Shown here: in pieces, positions 1 to 11,084 of the stretch | Layout of the letters: every line of letters starts with the position of its first letter | How positions within the stretch are numbered: position 1 is the first letter of the stretch | Assembly: GCA_023091665.1 (NCBI GenBank) | Contig: JALJCQ010000013.1 | Location: forward strand, 1,674,001 to 1,738,000 | DNA length: 64,000 bases | Direction of reading: 5' to 3' | From: Pythium myriotylum | Lineage: Eukaryota; Oomycota; Peronosporomycetes; Pythiales; Pythiaceae | Made by a program: the position numbers and the translations under genes | Notes under the pieces: model-generated | Database searches by the model: none | The model's input: only the letters and a program-made list of their open reading frames with translations | What the model was told of the DNA's origin: nothing

Positions 1-1
1 T

Positions 2-3000
2 AACTCTACGAAACTGGTATCTGCGTTGGAGCAGCTTCGAGATTCAAAGGATTTGAGCCATCGCAAACGAGAAATGGACTGCGTCATCTCAATAGTAGAA
101 GCGATGCATGAACAAGGCAAAAGTAATTCTTTGCCGATGGATTTAGATTTACTTCTCCATTTGAACACTGCCAGCACAATTGCCTGGTGCGAAATGAAGG
201 ACGCAAAGGCTGCTCGACGTCTCACAAGTGATGCTCTCCGACTGTTCTTCGCTGATGGGGTTGAACAACGTGATAATGGGGATGGCGAAACTGAGTTCCA
301 TGACAAGAGCGTAATGGTACTTGAAGTTGATTTAAGGTTACGGATGGTGGAGGTAATTGGACATGAACTAAAGGAGCGTGCCAAGAAGCATGAGGTATCC
401 GTCATGGAAGGTTCGTTGGCCTCTACTGAAAGGAAGAAATTAAGTATTCTACGGAAGGACAAAGGAGGAAATCTAAAACCTTTGAGCGACAGTGCGCGAG
501 ATAGCTCCGTGCTGTATTTGCTCAGCAAGGAGGACTATGTGCTCGGGTTATCGTCTCCTCCACTTGATCCGCCACAAAGTACTGATGCAAGTGCCATCAT
601 CTGTGCAACTGAAGTGCAAAAAGAACTGATCAGCCTCAAAACCGAATTGCTTCGACAGCTTGCTCTTGCACTCCGCGCGGCGACTCGAATAGGGTGGTTG
701 TTCGTGATCGAGAATGCGGCGACCTACATATGGAACTATCACTTTCACATCTTTCGCACGCTCATCGTGCGACCAAGGGAATTAGCGTCGCCTAGCTCAA
801 TTCTCTTGGAGTGTATAACTGTGTTTGAGACTGCGCTGGCTGGCTTAGACGCTCTCCCTTCTACGTCCGGGTGCCTCGACTTGCTGGCGAATATTGCCCT
901 GGGACTCGCATTGACGTATGAGAACTCAGGGAAGCTCGACAAGGCGATGTCGATTACAGACTCGATCCTAAAACGGATCAAAGCATCCTCAACTTCACTT
1001 CCTACCACTCAGATGCCGGCACAGTCAATCTCCTTGGTTCTTCTGAAATGCTTTGGTCAACTGAAAGTGAGGATCCAGGTCCAGCAAAACGTGAAGGAGA
1101 TTACCCCTGTGGAAATCGCGCCGCAGATTAAAGTTGTGTCATTTCTCGAAGCAATGGAGGCAACGCTTCGTCAATCAAACGCGACTCTGACACCAACGCA
1201 ACAAAACCAACTGACTGACAAGGCTACGAATTTCTTTCAGAGGGCACTCGGGTCGTGGCAATTAGTAGCAAGGGATTCATTCAATCAAATGAGAAATGTG
1301 CACCTCCTGCTCGAGGATCAGCAACAGCACCTTGAGATATGCTGTGAAGTCTGGGTGCGGCTAGCATGCGGAGCTTTTCGGTTCCACAACACAAAACAGG
1401 CAATCGAGTACGCAGAGCGAGCACTCGATCCCGTGGTGAGAGCAATGAGCCTCGAGGAAAGGGGCGTATGGATGACAAAGTCTTCTTGGAAATGGCTCGC
1501 TATCGCTGAATTACTCTATGCAAGGTCAATATTGACATTGCTGAGCGGTGAAACAGCCGCATGGCCCCTACTTGAAGCAACAGCAATGCACTTGGTGCAG
1601 TCGGCGCAATACGCATCCCAAGGGAATGCGGGGTCTGTTATAATGAAATGTGGTGAAGTAGCTTTGAACACAACTGTCACAGCGATATCAGCGGTAGAAG
1701 CAGAGAGAGCAGTTGGTGAGTCCAGTGAAGATAAAGAACAGGCACGATGGTGGTCCCGCTTGCTACCTCTTCTCCATGACATACTCAAAGCTATCCAGCT
1801 ATCAGTACAAGAACGTGGCTGGCTACTTGGAGAGTTTGGCTTACTCGTGCTTGATGTGTGTAAACGAGCAGACGATTGGAATACTGGCATGCAAATTGCT
1901 GAAAGTATGGTCCAGACTGCATCAGAGAATATTCAAGCTGGGCACTTGAAAGAGATCATGACATATCGTGCCATCGCAGCTGCAGCAGTAGGAGACTCTT
2001 CGGGAGTGCTGCCTGCGAAGGGAGGGAAAAGGGAAGACCGAGACGCACTGACACAGATCAAGATCCTGCGCAACATAGCGTTCTCATCTGGACGCAATCC
2101 ACCAACGCAGCTCCAGATGTTTGCCGTTGCGCTCAGCGAGCTTGATGGAATGCTAGAAGAGCAAGTGTTGATAATGCTGGACATAGCAGAATGGTTCCTG
2201 ACCAACCGCTTTCCGATGCAAGAGGTGCAAGCTTACTTGGAAACACCACAGATCATTCTCGTACGAGCTCATCAAATGGCTAAAGCCAATAGAAACGAGG
2301 AAGCACACGGAGAGCGCAATGACTTTGGAGGCATTGGTTCGAAACTTGGAAACAGCCATCAATACCCTCTTCTCTGGTACGACGACAAGCTTGTGCGCAT
2401 TTTTACGATGAGAGCAGCAGTTGCTTCGACAGGTCATGAGCGCTGCATATTCATACGCCACGCTGTGCATATCGTGTTCCATGCATGGCAATGTATTGTG
2501 GACGTGGCGAATGAGGATGATCTCAAGTTGAGGTTTACTGCAGACAGCCCTGGAAACCAAACCTCTGAATATGAGGAATGGAGGGTGGGTAAATCACCGA
2601 AGCATAGCACGAAAGCCCCCGACACAATCAAGGCGTGGCTAGGATTTTACCAGCAATATGCAGTCAGTACAGGCAATCGATTTTTTCTGCAATGGGTGCC
2701 CCCCTTAGCCACACAAGAAGAAAGCGCATCACGACGAAGTTTCTCCAACCCAGTTCTCACGTGTTCGCTACTCGAACGCCTCGCACAAATGACAATTTCG
2801 GTCGGTTGGAGTGAACTAGCGCTTCCAATATTGTGTTTGTATCAGGTCGTTTACCACTGCTGTTGCCCACAAAAGAGCAAAGCAGTGGAGCTTTGGATCG
2901 AGCTGACCACGTACGACTCATTAGAGACTATGAATCTCCCCTCAATGAACATACCACTCCAGACTGCTCTTGAATTGTTGCAAAGTAGTGGAGACAAGAT

Positions 3001-6000
3001 TCTCAGTGAACTTCAAGAGGACGAAGTCGAAGGCGACGAAGTTGCTCCTGCTGTTCGTGCTGAAAGTCGTCATCGTGCCGTGATTCGCCAGCATTCAGTA
3101 AGCGTAAGCGAAAAGGTAGCTCAGAGTGCTGATCTGCTGTTACAATTTGGATATGTTCGTCAAGCCAAAGTGCTGCTTGCAATGCTAGCAAATGTGGCTG
3201 CTCGACCGTCCGGTAGCAGAATAATTCAACAACAATGCGAAGGGCTAAATACGCGAGTTTCTGTGCTCGAGGGTGATGTTGTCGACGCCGAGAGACGTTT
3301 GGATATGCTTGCTTGTGGCTCCCACTTCGAAGTTCAAGACTACGTGAGACTGGTACTGCTGTCGTCAAAACTGACAATTGACGAGAACAAGGCAGTAGAG
3401 ACACTCATAAATGCTGAACGCATTGTTGCGAGTGCAATTGTTAGGGCAAGTGAGTGCGTTGAACTTAATCGCCCGATGCAACAACAAGCCATCACCAAAT
3501 ACATTAGCCACCTAAAAAACAGCCATCAACACGCTATGACCGTCGATATAGATGGTATCGAAAGCCTTGCACGTCTGAAGTTTCGGCGCGCATGTTTGCT
3601 ACTTCAAAGTGGTGGGACCACGAGTTCAGTGGAACACTCTTGTGGAATCTTCCATGAGGCGGCAGAGCTCGTAAGATTCGTCGAATTCAAGAGAACCCAC
3701 GCCTATTTCAATGTTAGATTCGCTCAATTGCTGGTTGACCACTTCACCCGCTGTGACTCGAGCACACACTCGCGATACAGGGAGGACTGGTTAAAGGATG
3801 CTAGATCACTGCTATGCGAAGCTCTGTTACTACTGGAGTCTGTTAGATCAGTACCATTTGAGCCCGCATCGTCACTTCGTGGAGGGTGTAATGTACCTCT
3901 TGAGGTGGAGATAGGTAAAGTGAACGTGCTTCTTGCCGATGTAGAGCTTCGACTGATTGAGAATACGGCCGTGGTCGTTGAGCAACAAATGACTTGGTAC
4001 AAATATGAGAGAGCAGCTAGACGCAACATTGTCGAGAAATGGCTCGACAAGACAGCCGAGCAGGCAGATACCGACCAGCCTGGAAGTGCGTCAAAAGCGC
4101 TCGCATTCACGTCAGCAGCTATGTGTGCACTGGCTGGCGCGCCTGAATCACTCGAGACACGGAATTTAGCTCAGATTCTACGCACAAAGTGCCAGCGGTT
4201 CGAACTTTACTTTAGCCGGGACGTCGAAGCTCGCGAAGCAACCCGGAGGCTGCTGTGGACGCGCTTCACGTCTACTGATGCACCTCACATGACCTGGATA
4301 TGTGCTGCAAGCTACAACGCTACAGTTGAAGAAGGTCGATCCACGCCGGCTCCAGTTCCCACTGATGATGCTAGCTTAGACCCCAAAGACGCTCACTTGT
4401 TAGGGGAACTTGGTGTGTTAGCTGCCGAACTGGAGAACATGCTGAAGTTGGCTATTGAGAAGCGCCACTATCACGTTGTTCAAGTCAGCGCATTCGAAGC
4501 TGCCCTCGTTTATGGGTGCAATCAACCAATACTCGCTGGGAGATCCTTATTACTTTACCAGAGCATAGTTATGCATCAACAACGCATGAAACCGCTTATC
4601 GAGCGATGTCTTGTGTCATCGAACGTAACGAAGCTCCATTTACACCGGGTTCAAAGGCTCACGCAGCGACACACAAATGCGTTCCACAATAGCCTTCCTT
4701 TCCAGCTCTCGCAACTTTACCTTGACCAGCAAGCGGACATCTACAAACGGATGAGCGTAAGCATTCCGGTCGAGTCGATTATTGCAATACTACCAAGTAG
4801 CACACGAGTACTAAGCCTCCAGCTGTCTCCTGATCGGAACTTTCTCTTCGCAGTCATGGTCAGCGGCGGAGAGAAAACAGTCGTAATGGGAAGGATGGAG
4901 TGCACAAGTCCCAAACTGGATCTCCTCACTTCGTTGAATCGGAGGATTCATGGATGGCGAGAAAAGGTGTCCAAGGCCTTGGTGAGCGGGAAAGATTCCG
5001 TCACTTTTGCAGGAGAAGGAGACGTCAACGAATTCACAACAATGGACCTAGCATTGGAGCCTGCGGTGGACCTGCTCGAAGAAGAATTTAGTGTGATTGT
5101 CGATGAGACGATGCTGTTTTTGGGATCACTATTCGAACACTCAGCTTTCAAAGGGATACTGGAAAGGGAACTTCCAGGTTGCATACTCTCGCTAATCGTC
5201 GATCGAGAGTTGGAACTCTTGCCTCTCGAGGCTATGCCAATCTTTGAGAGGGTAGAGGGGATATCACGAGATTTCTCGATTCACCTTCTCTACCACCGCC
5301 TGGTCGCACTCAAAAGCCAGCCCTTTCGCAAAGATGACGTGCGAGTAATCGTTGATCCTCGCCGCGAGGATCCCGGACTGAACGACTCCACGCTCACATC
5401 GGTCTTTCATCAGTTTACGAAGAAACCAGGGGCAGTGTTCATGAGTTGGAAAGAGGCAGCTGAGCACAGCTGCCCACCGACGGCCACGGACTGGCAGCAA
5501 GGCATGCTTCTTCGCAAAGCCGGGGCGCTCGTGTACGCCGGGCCGAATCGCGTCGTGGGGTCCGCTGTTAGCCTGCAGAACCTTGCAGGGATGAATCTCG
5601 GGGCCTCCTGCTACGCGTTGTTGCTTCTGGACCGTGCCGAAAACCAAAGCACTGCGAGGCGCCAGAGCAAGATCGACAGTGGCAAGTCGCAGACGGAGCT
5701 GAGTCTCGAAGAGGATCCGTTCACGTGCGCTCTACTCTGTTCTCTATGCGGGATTAACGCCGTTCTGTTGAACCAATGGACTACAACCTTCAACGCAAAC
5801 CGACGGCTGGCGAGTGGCCTTCTCGGCGGTCTCGCCAAGGGCCAATCGATCGCCAAGGCTGTGCGCAAGTACGCCGAGGGTGCGGTGCCTGTGGTTGCCG
5901 CACCCAGTTCGCCAGCGCGCAAAGGTCCGACCATCGCGAGCGCCACGCAGACGAAGTACCGTCTGAAAAGCCGCATCCGCTTCAACACGATAGTGTTTGG

Positions 6001-6034
6001 GCTCGGCCACTTGACGTTCAAGACAGGCGAGTGA
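2..6034 (+). CDS. CFAP46: CFAP46-like axonemal protein (5' partial)
   Basis: The frame is open to the left edge (the first ATG-like codon at 26 is only TTG), so the gene begins outside the window; about 2,000 C-terminal residues are here without an intron. Most of the chain is alpha-helical TPR-like repeat with many aromatic/leucine-rich helices. The last ~500 residues form a degenerate CHAT/caspase-like region, with signatures such as LSLIVDRELELLPLEAMPIF and ISRDFSIHLLYHRL, the pattern I associate with the C-terminus of CFAP46 (FAP46/TTC40), a central-pair C1d projection protein of motile cilia. Human CFAP46 is about 2,700 aa, so roughly a quarter is missing upstream. The role in zoospore flagella is inferred from family. 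Alternative: another large TPR/CHAT protein. Stop TGA at 6032-6034. Confidence 0.75.
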   Translation, partial: NSTKLVSALEQLRDSKDLSHRKREMDCVISIVEAMHEQGKSNSLPMDLDLLLHLNTASTIAWCEMKDAKAARRLTSDALRLFFADGVEQRDNGDGETEFHDKSVMVLEVDLRLRMVEVIGHELKERAKKHEVSVMEGSLASTERKKLSILRKDKGGNLKPLSDSARDSSVLYLLSKEDYVLGLSSPPLDPPQSTDASAIICATEVQKELISLKTELLRQLALALRAATRIGWLFVIENAATYIWNYHFHIFRTLIVRPRELASPSSILLECITVFETALAGLDALPSTSGCLDLLANIALGLALTYENSGKLDKAMSITDSILKRIKASSTSLPTTQMPAQSISLVLLKCFGQLKVRIQVQQNVKEITPVEIAPQIKVVSFLEAMEATLRQSNATLTPTQQNQLTDKATNFFQRALGSWQLVARDSFNQMRNVHLLLEDQQQHLEICCEVWVRLACGAFRFHNTKQAIEYAERALDPVVRAMSLEERGVWMTKSSWKWLAIAELLYARSILTLLSGETAAWPLLEATAMHLVQSAQYASQGNAGSVIMKCGEVALNTTVTAISAVEAERAVGESSEDKEQARWWSRLLPLLHDILKAIQLSVQERGWLLGEFGLLVLDVCKRADDWNTGMQIAESMVQTASENIQAGHLKEIMTYRAIAAAAVGDSSGVLPAKGGKREDRDALTQIKILRNIAFSSGRNPPTQLQMFAVALSELDGMLEEQVLIMLDIAEWFLTNRFPMQEVQAYLETPQIILVRAHQMAKANRNEEAHGERNDFGGIGSKLGNSHQYPLLWYDDKLVRIFTMRAAVASTGHERCIFIRHAVHIVFHAWQCIVDVANEDDLKLRFTADSPGNQTSEYEEWRVGKSPKHSTKAPDTIKAWLGFYQQYAVSTGNRFFLQWVPPLATQEESASRRSFSNPVLTCSLLERLAQMTISVGWSELALPILCLYQVVYHCCCPQKSKAVELWIELTTYDSLETMNLPSMNIPLQTALELLQSSGDKILSELQEDEVEGDEVAPAVRAESRHRAVIRQHSVSVSEKVAQSADLLLQFGYVRQAKVLLAMLANVAARPSGSRIIQQQCEGLNTRVSVLEGDVVDAERRLDMLACGSHFEVQDYVRLVLLSSKLTIDENKAVETLINAERIVASAIVRASECVELNRPMQQQAITKYISHLKNSHQHAMTVDIDGIESLARLKFRRACLLLQSGGTTSSVEHSCGIFHEAAELVRFVEFKRTHAYFNVRFAQLLVDHFTRCDSSTHSRYREDWLKDARSLLCEALLLLESVRSVPFEPASSLRGGCNVPLEVEIGKVNVLLADVELRLIENTAVVVEQQMTWYKYERAARRNIVEKWLDKTAEQADTDQPGSASKALAFTSAAMCALAGAPESLETRNLAQILRTKCQRFELYFSRDVEAREATRRLLWTRFTSTDAPHMTWICAASYNATVEEGRSTPAPVPTDDASLDPKDAHLLGELGVLAAELENMLKLAIEKRHYHVVQVSAFEAALVYGCNQPILAGRSLLLYQSIVMHQQRMKPLIERCLVSSNVTKLHLHRVQRLTQRHTNAFHNSLPFQLSQLYLDQQADIYKRMSVSIPVESIIAILPSSTRVLSLQLSPDRNFLFAVMVSGGEKTVVMGRMECTSPKLDLLTSLNRRIHGWREKVSKALVSGKDSVTFAGEGDVNEFTTMDLALEPAVDLLEEEFSVIVDETMLFLGSLFEHSAFKGILERELPGCILSLIVDRELELLPLEAMPIFERVEGISRDFSIHLLYHRLVALKSQPFRKDDVRVIVDPRREDPGLNDSTLTSVFHQFTKKPGAVFMSWKEAAEHSCPPTATDWQQGMLLRKAGALVYAGPNRVVGSAVSLQNLAGMNLGASCYALLLLDRAENQSTARRQSKIDSGKSQTELSLEEDPFTCALLCSLCGINAVLLNQWTTTFNANRRLASGLLGGLAKGQSIAKAVRKYAEGAVPVVAAPSSPARKGPTIASATQTKYRLKSRIRFNTIVFGLGHLTFKTGE

Positions 6035-6146
6035 GATTTCTCTAATGTAGCCATCCCAAAGATGCGAGCCTTCTCAGCTTAGTTCCCATAGTTGTTAGCT
6101 TGACTTAGTTTGTGACAGTGAGCTCGTGACCAGCTCCCCTCCCCAA

Positions 6147-7908
6147 ATGAAGCAGGCAGGGGTGTTCGGCGCCGCGCTCGCGGTTCGGCTCGCGTTGATC
6201 GCGTACGGACTCTTCCAGGACGCGCATCTGCCCGTGAAGTACACGGACGTGGACTATGATGTCTACACGGATGCCGCGCGCGAGGTCGCCGGCGGAAACT
6301 CCCCGTTCGACCGCACAACGTACCGATACACGCCCGTCCTGTAGGTCTTCCACCTGAGATTGCGGTTGTGGATGCCTACTCTAACCACTCTCTCGTTTTC
6401 AATGTATGCTTCAGAGCCTACATGCTGTTGCCCAACATCTACCTCCACGAGGTTTTTGGGAAGCTGCTCTTTGTTGGAGCCGATCTTGTTGCAGGCTTTG
6501 TGATTCTTGAAATCCTTCGGCTACGAGGACTCTCAACAGAGAGTACGTTGGCATGAACCACTAATCTCACGGGCCCCGCCCGTTAAGACATGCGGTGACT
6601 TTCATGCGTATTCCAGGTGCGCTGCGATATACTTGTGTCTGGCTCTTCCATCCGTTCTCGATCAATATCTCAACACGAGGCAACGCAGACTCGATCGTCG
6701 TACTGCTAGTGCTCCTGTCACTGCTATTTATCCTCCAAAAGCGACTCGTGCTCTCCTCTATAGCGTACGAGGGAATTGTGCAGTCCTCATATCGTGCATT
6801 GATATTAATCGTGGTGCACTACTTACAGATACGGTGCTGCTGTTCACTTCAAAATCTACCCGATTGTCTACGCGCTCGCCTTCCTCGTTGTAAGTGCGTT
6901 GATGCTGCGCTAACATTACGCTGCTCACGCCGAACCACGACTAGTTCTTGAACGGAGATTTCAATGCATCGAACGCGAAGTGGTCTGCGTCATGCCAGTC
7001 GTCATGGTGTTTCTGGATTCAGCTCGCTGGCCAGTTCAACCGGGATCGCGTCATCTTCGGATTGCTGAGTGGCGGATTATTTCTTTCTCTGATCGGAGTC
7101 TTCTACCAAATGTACAAATGAACTCGCTAACCTACCAGAATCCATGTTCTAACGGCGTTGTGCTGCAGGTACGGGTTCGAGTTCCTTTACGAGGCATACC
7201 TCTACCACTTTACACGAACCGACAATCGGCACAACTTCTCTGTATACTTCTACGACCTCTACTTGCGGTATGGATGCGTCTAACTCAAAGGCGAGCAGAT
7301 TTTGACTGACTCAACTTCGCAGGTACAATACAGCCTCGGGATTTGGCATGGGCTTGCTCGCGTTCTTACCTCAAGTCGCCTCCCTCATCACAATCTCGGT
7401 CACGTACGGTCGCGATTTGAGTTTTGCGCTGTTCGCCTTGACGATGGTCTTCGTGATCTTCAACAAAGTCTGCACTGCTCAGGTTTGTATCACGGAAACT
7501 GCCTTCGGAATTTTTGCTCATGAAATCTTCTGTGCTTTCAGTACTTCTTGTGGTACACGGCGTTTCTCCCACTTATATTCCCGATGACCACTATTAAGCT
7601 ACGCTGGAAAGGTGTGCTAATGATCGGCGCTTGGTTTGCGAGCGAGGTAGGCGGTTCGTCCGTGAACGCGTCATTATCTTCGAAGCTGACCCATTCTTCA
7701 TGCGCAGCTGCATTGGCTCTTTTGGGCATTCCACTTGGAGATGAAGGGACAGAACACTTTTTTGCCGCTCTGGATTGCAGGACTGCTTTTCTTTGCCGTC
7801 AACGTGGGTCTGCTCGCGACGTTCATGAAGAGTCACATCTATGCCCCGCATTTCAAGAACGGAAAGATCTTAATGCTCGAATTGGGGTGCAAGGGAAAGT
7901 ATGAATAG
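6147..7908 (+). CDS. PIGM: GPI mannosyltransferase 1 (PIG-M), 9 exons
   Basis: Adds the first alpha-1,4-mannose to the GPI anchor precursor in the ER lumen (GT50 family). Exons: 6147-6340, 6415-6542, 6617-6764, 6829-6889, 6945-7111, 7169-7267, 7323-7482, 7542-7646, 7708-7908; all introns are GT-AG, 55-74 nt, and phases agree, giving 420 aa, the family's normal length. Diagnostic motifs are the luminal DxD block [14 protein letters not shown], then [26 protein letters not shown], the block [20 protein letters not shown] followed by [18 protein letters not shown] and a C-terminal [15 protein letters not shown]. Several hydrophobic membrane segments alternate with these. The ATG at 6147 is preferred over the upstream GTG at 6126. 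It probably works with a PIG-X-like partner, which is not in this window. Confidence 0.93.
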
Positions 7909-7987
7909 ATTGTGGCGGACGAGCTCAACTCAAATGACCCGTTCACGTAACGACTTGAATTTAGAACTTCGACCACCACGCTGGGAG

Positions 7988-8802
7988 TCACGCGGTGACC
8001 TCTTCGTCATTCGCCTCCAGTCGCAGCTTGTGGTTCTTCACGACAAGGTCAGCGATCGCGTTGGCTTCCCTTACAGCGTTCTCGAAGCACAGCTGCTTAT
8101 CGTGGGTCGCGAGCCCCTCAATCGCAACATGGTGGGCTTCATCAAAGCCGCACATCGCGAAAATCTTGGTCAGAAATGGCACAACAAAGTCCTCATTCGG
8201 AGGAGGAGCCTTGCCACCCGACGACGAGATAATAATGATCGGGCGACCCTTAAAGTATGGGCGGCTCGGGCCCTCGGCGTCGGCGTTCTTGAATGTCAGG
8301 CCCGGTTGGACGATACAATCGATGTACTGCTTGAGCACGTACGGCACGCTGAAGTTCCACACTGGCACAGTGACCATGAGGAAGTCTGCGCGTAGGATCT
8401 GTTCGGCAAGGCGCTGGATTGGGCGGAATGCCGCGATGTCAGCTTCGTCCTGGCTGTTGTTGCGCGCCCGCCACACTTTCTGCATCGTCTCGCGGTCGAA
8501 CTTTGGGAGCTGTGGGCCCCAGCAATCGAGCTCCTCGACGTTGAGCACGTCCTCCGGCTTCTGGGGCTTCTCCGTGCCGTTCTGGACGTGGCGGTGGTAG
8601 TGGTGCGTCAGGTGGTCAATCATCGCGTTGGCCACTCGAGCGGTCACCGAGTCGTGCGTGATGCTGGTGTTGATGTGGACCACGGTCTGCTTCTGTTTAA
8701 CACGGTTAATTGCAGAGACGAACCGAGCGAGTTAGTCGAACGAAGTCTTCGCGCGGCCGTGGAGCAGACGCGCCGCACCTTGTCGTCGAGGTCGTTCGCC
8801 AT
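7988..8802 (-). CDS. FMN-dependent NAD(P)H azoreductase/quinone reductase (flavodoxin-2 fold), 2 exons
   Basis: The main exon (7988-8692) encodes a flavodoxin-like fold: beta-1 plus phosphate loop VVHINTSITHDSVT, the FMN-binding block VPVWNFSVPYVLKQYIDCI, LTFKNADAEGP, then IIIISSSGG and a C-terminal MCGFDEAHHVAIEGL segment. This order matches bacterial AzoR-type NADH:quinone oxidoreductases (~200 aa), which reduce quinones and azo dyes with FMN. Beta-1 would lack its start without an upstream exon. A 24-nt exon (8779-8802, MANDLDDK) joins in phase 0 across an intron with donor GTGCGG, a CTAAC branch-point-like site and acceptor AACAG, giving 242 aa. The tiny first exon is inference; the main exon is secure. 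It diverges from the exonuclease gene on the other strand. Confidence 0.82.
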
Positions 8803-9255
8803 GGCCGTCGGGGCTTGGTGGTGGTGGTGTCTTGTGTGGTGCTTGGAATCTTGGGATCTGACCGAGCGCCTCGATCCAAGCACCTCGTCGCCGCGCGCGT
8901 TTCTGGCCAGCGTGGTGCCAGAGCGCGAGCTGCGAAGGCCGTGAAGCCGCCGAAGAAGCGAAGGCCGCAACTGCAACATGGGTCCTCCAAAGGGTAAAGA
9001 TACGCGAAGAGCTCTCCATGGCGAGCTGGGCGGTCGTCAACGCCACGGGCACCGCGTCACCCAACTTCAAGTTCGGCCGACTTTCACTCAGATCTGAGAA
9101 TATCCGGATTTTGCGTTGAGGAGCTACTGATGGCGTTGGTACGGTACGTGCCTGGATCCTTTTGGTGTGAGTGATGGTGCCGGAGCCCATTGGCGGGGGA
9201 CGGCGGGCAGGCAGTCCACGACCCTTGGGGGCATGCGCGGCGGTGGGAAGCCACC
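8803..9255. other. Divergent intergenic region
   Basis: About 450 bp between the azoreductase-like gene (-) and the exonuclease gene (+). Several short open frames cross it on both strands, but none shows a recognisable domain or a convincing start. It should hold both promoters; I could not identify a core element with confidence. Confidence 0.5.
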
Positions 9256-10566
9256 ATGAAGAACGCCAAGACCGCCGCGCTCTCGACCAAGATTCACAGC
9301 GCGCCGCTCTACACCGTCGAGAGCGATCTCATCCACTTTGTGGGCTCGGCGAAGGAGTGGCCCGACTGCGAAGCGCGCCTGCGCACGGCCAAGGTCGTGG
9401 GCATCGACTCGGTGGGTTGAAAATGGACGAGCTGGCTGCGACCGGCGCCCAGCTGACGCCGACTTGTGGTCTGGAACAGGAAACGCGTCCCGTGTTCCAC
9501 GGAAAGCAGAAGGCGAACCCGTGCAGCCTGCTGCAGCTCGCGGTGCGCGGAGCCGACGGCAAGCGAGAGGTCTTTGTCTTGGATCTGCTCAAGCTGCAGC
9601 CCAAAGTGTACAATGCTGCTCTCTCCCGCCTCTTTCTCTCGAAACAAGTCATCAAACTTGGACAGGGTCTCATGAGCGATTTGAAGGTGGGTCGTTGACG
9701 CCTTATCCGTAGAATACTGGTTGGTCTCACCATGGGGTTGATGGCTACGGTAGGACCTTGTGGCGTCGTATCCTGCTGCCTCGTGCTTCTCCGTCGCAAA
9801 GGCGGTGGTGGAAGTGAACGACCTTTCCATTTCGCTGATGGGCCCCCATCACGCAATTAGTCTCCAGAAACTCGCCTACTTCTACATCAACAAACGCCTC
9901 ACGAAGACCATGCAGACATCAAACTGGGACCGGCGTCCACTTTCTCCCAGCCAGCTCCATTACGCCGCGAGCGACGCTCTGGTGCTGATTGACATCTACG
10001 ACGAACTCATCAAGCGGCTCCAAGAGCACACGAATGGCAAGTTCCAAGTCGAGTCGGTCATGAACGTGCTGGACGTCCACGTCGACGCCAGCCCCAAGTG
10101 CACGCTGTGCTTTGAGGTTTTCGAGGCTGCCGCACAGCTCAAGGCCCATCGCCGGGAGTGCATCAAGACCGTGGGGTCCCTTTCCGTGTGCGCCACCTGC
10201 GACACGATGCTGCTTCTTGACGTGGCCTCGATGGAGGCTCACACATCCGTTTGCGGAAACCCAGATCGCCCGACAGAAGAGGATGTTGAGGTTCTCAAAC
10301 CCGTAGAAGTGAGTGGCGCCAGTCTCGCCAGCGCTCCGGTCAAGATCAAGAAGAGGAAGAAGCGCGCTCGCTCGGGCAGTGGGCACGAGCGAGCGGACGC
10401 GGGCAGCGCCGCTGTCCACGCGCCGGCGTCGGGAGGACGGAAGAAGGACGAGACGAAGAAGGAGAGGCCGCGCGTGCGCAAGATGAGCGCCGGCACGCTG
10501 CTGGCGGCCGACGACATTTGGTGCGAGATCTCGGCGAACCTCGTGAGCGACCAGCCGTCGCCGTAG
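9256..10566 (+). CDS. DEDDy 3'-5' exonuclease with C-terminal zinc fingers (EXD/Mut-7-like), 3 exons
   Basis: Exons 9256-9411, 9480-9686 and 9754-10566 join in phase 0 and give 391 aa. The start has an ideal context (gccaccATG). The exonuclease domain spans about residues 10-240. Exo I is the D-S-E formed exactly at the first splice junction (VVGIDS|ETRPVF); Exo II is KLGQGLMSDLK; Exo III is HYAASDALVLIDIYDEL, with the Y and D typical of DEDDy enzymes. NWDRRPLSPSQL matches the NWxRRPLxxSQ block of Werner/Mut-7-type nucleases. After it come two Cys/His units (CTLC...HRREC and CATC...HTSVC), then a basic, Lys/Arg-rich tail that could be nuclear targeting. The substrate (RNA or DNA) cannot be decided from sequence. 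Confidence 0.88.
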
Positions 10567-11084
10567 AGCCGCCGTCGCTCAGTAGAAAGTTGCATGAACA
10601 TCCGGACACCTTGTTGATTGACTGATCTCAGTCGTGCAGTTCAGTGGAGCCATGTGGAGACAGCGCCCCTCCCCCTCATGTAGCAACCCGCTCCCTGCTA
10701 TGAAAGCCGGGGCCTCCAGGTGGCGACGCCCGTGGCGCGAGCCAATCACGACGCCACGTGGCCGAGCGGCCCATGGAGCTCCCCACGAGTTCGATCGTCG
10801 TAGGGGGGACGTCGGGGGCACCGCCACCGCGTCATGTGGGGCCGACGCCACGAATGTTGATGCTCGGGCTGTGGGGACGAGCGTGTCTCGGAGGCGACCG
10901 ATCAACTGGCCCCCGCCGTCTTCCTTCCTTCGTTCCAGCGAGACCTATCCCTGTCGCAGGATCGACCGGTCGGTCTCTCACCCACTCGCCCCTCATCGCG
11001 CAACCGCGCCAGGTGGTTTCGGCGCCGCGCTTGCTCTTCCACGGAGCGACCGACAGACCCCCTGCCGGCACTTCGCGAGTCGCC
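10567..11084 (+). promoter_or_regulatory. Upstream region of the copper ATPase
   Basis: 518 bp, GC-rich. The ATPase frame stays open upstream to a GTG at 10758, but that translation is low-complexity and resembles no HMA or membrane domain, so I treat it as leader. A CCAAT pentamer occurs at 10742-10746. No other gene is supported. Confidence 0.3.

Noticed and set aside
10758..11084. Possible 109-residue N-terminal extension of the copper ATPase
   Set aside because: It starts at GTG, contains Pro/Arg-rich sequence with no targeting signal, and the ATG at 11085 has a strong context right before the first HMA domain.
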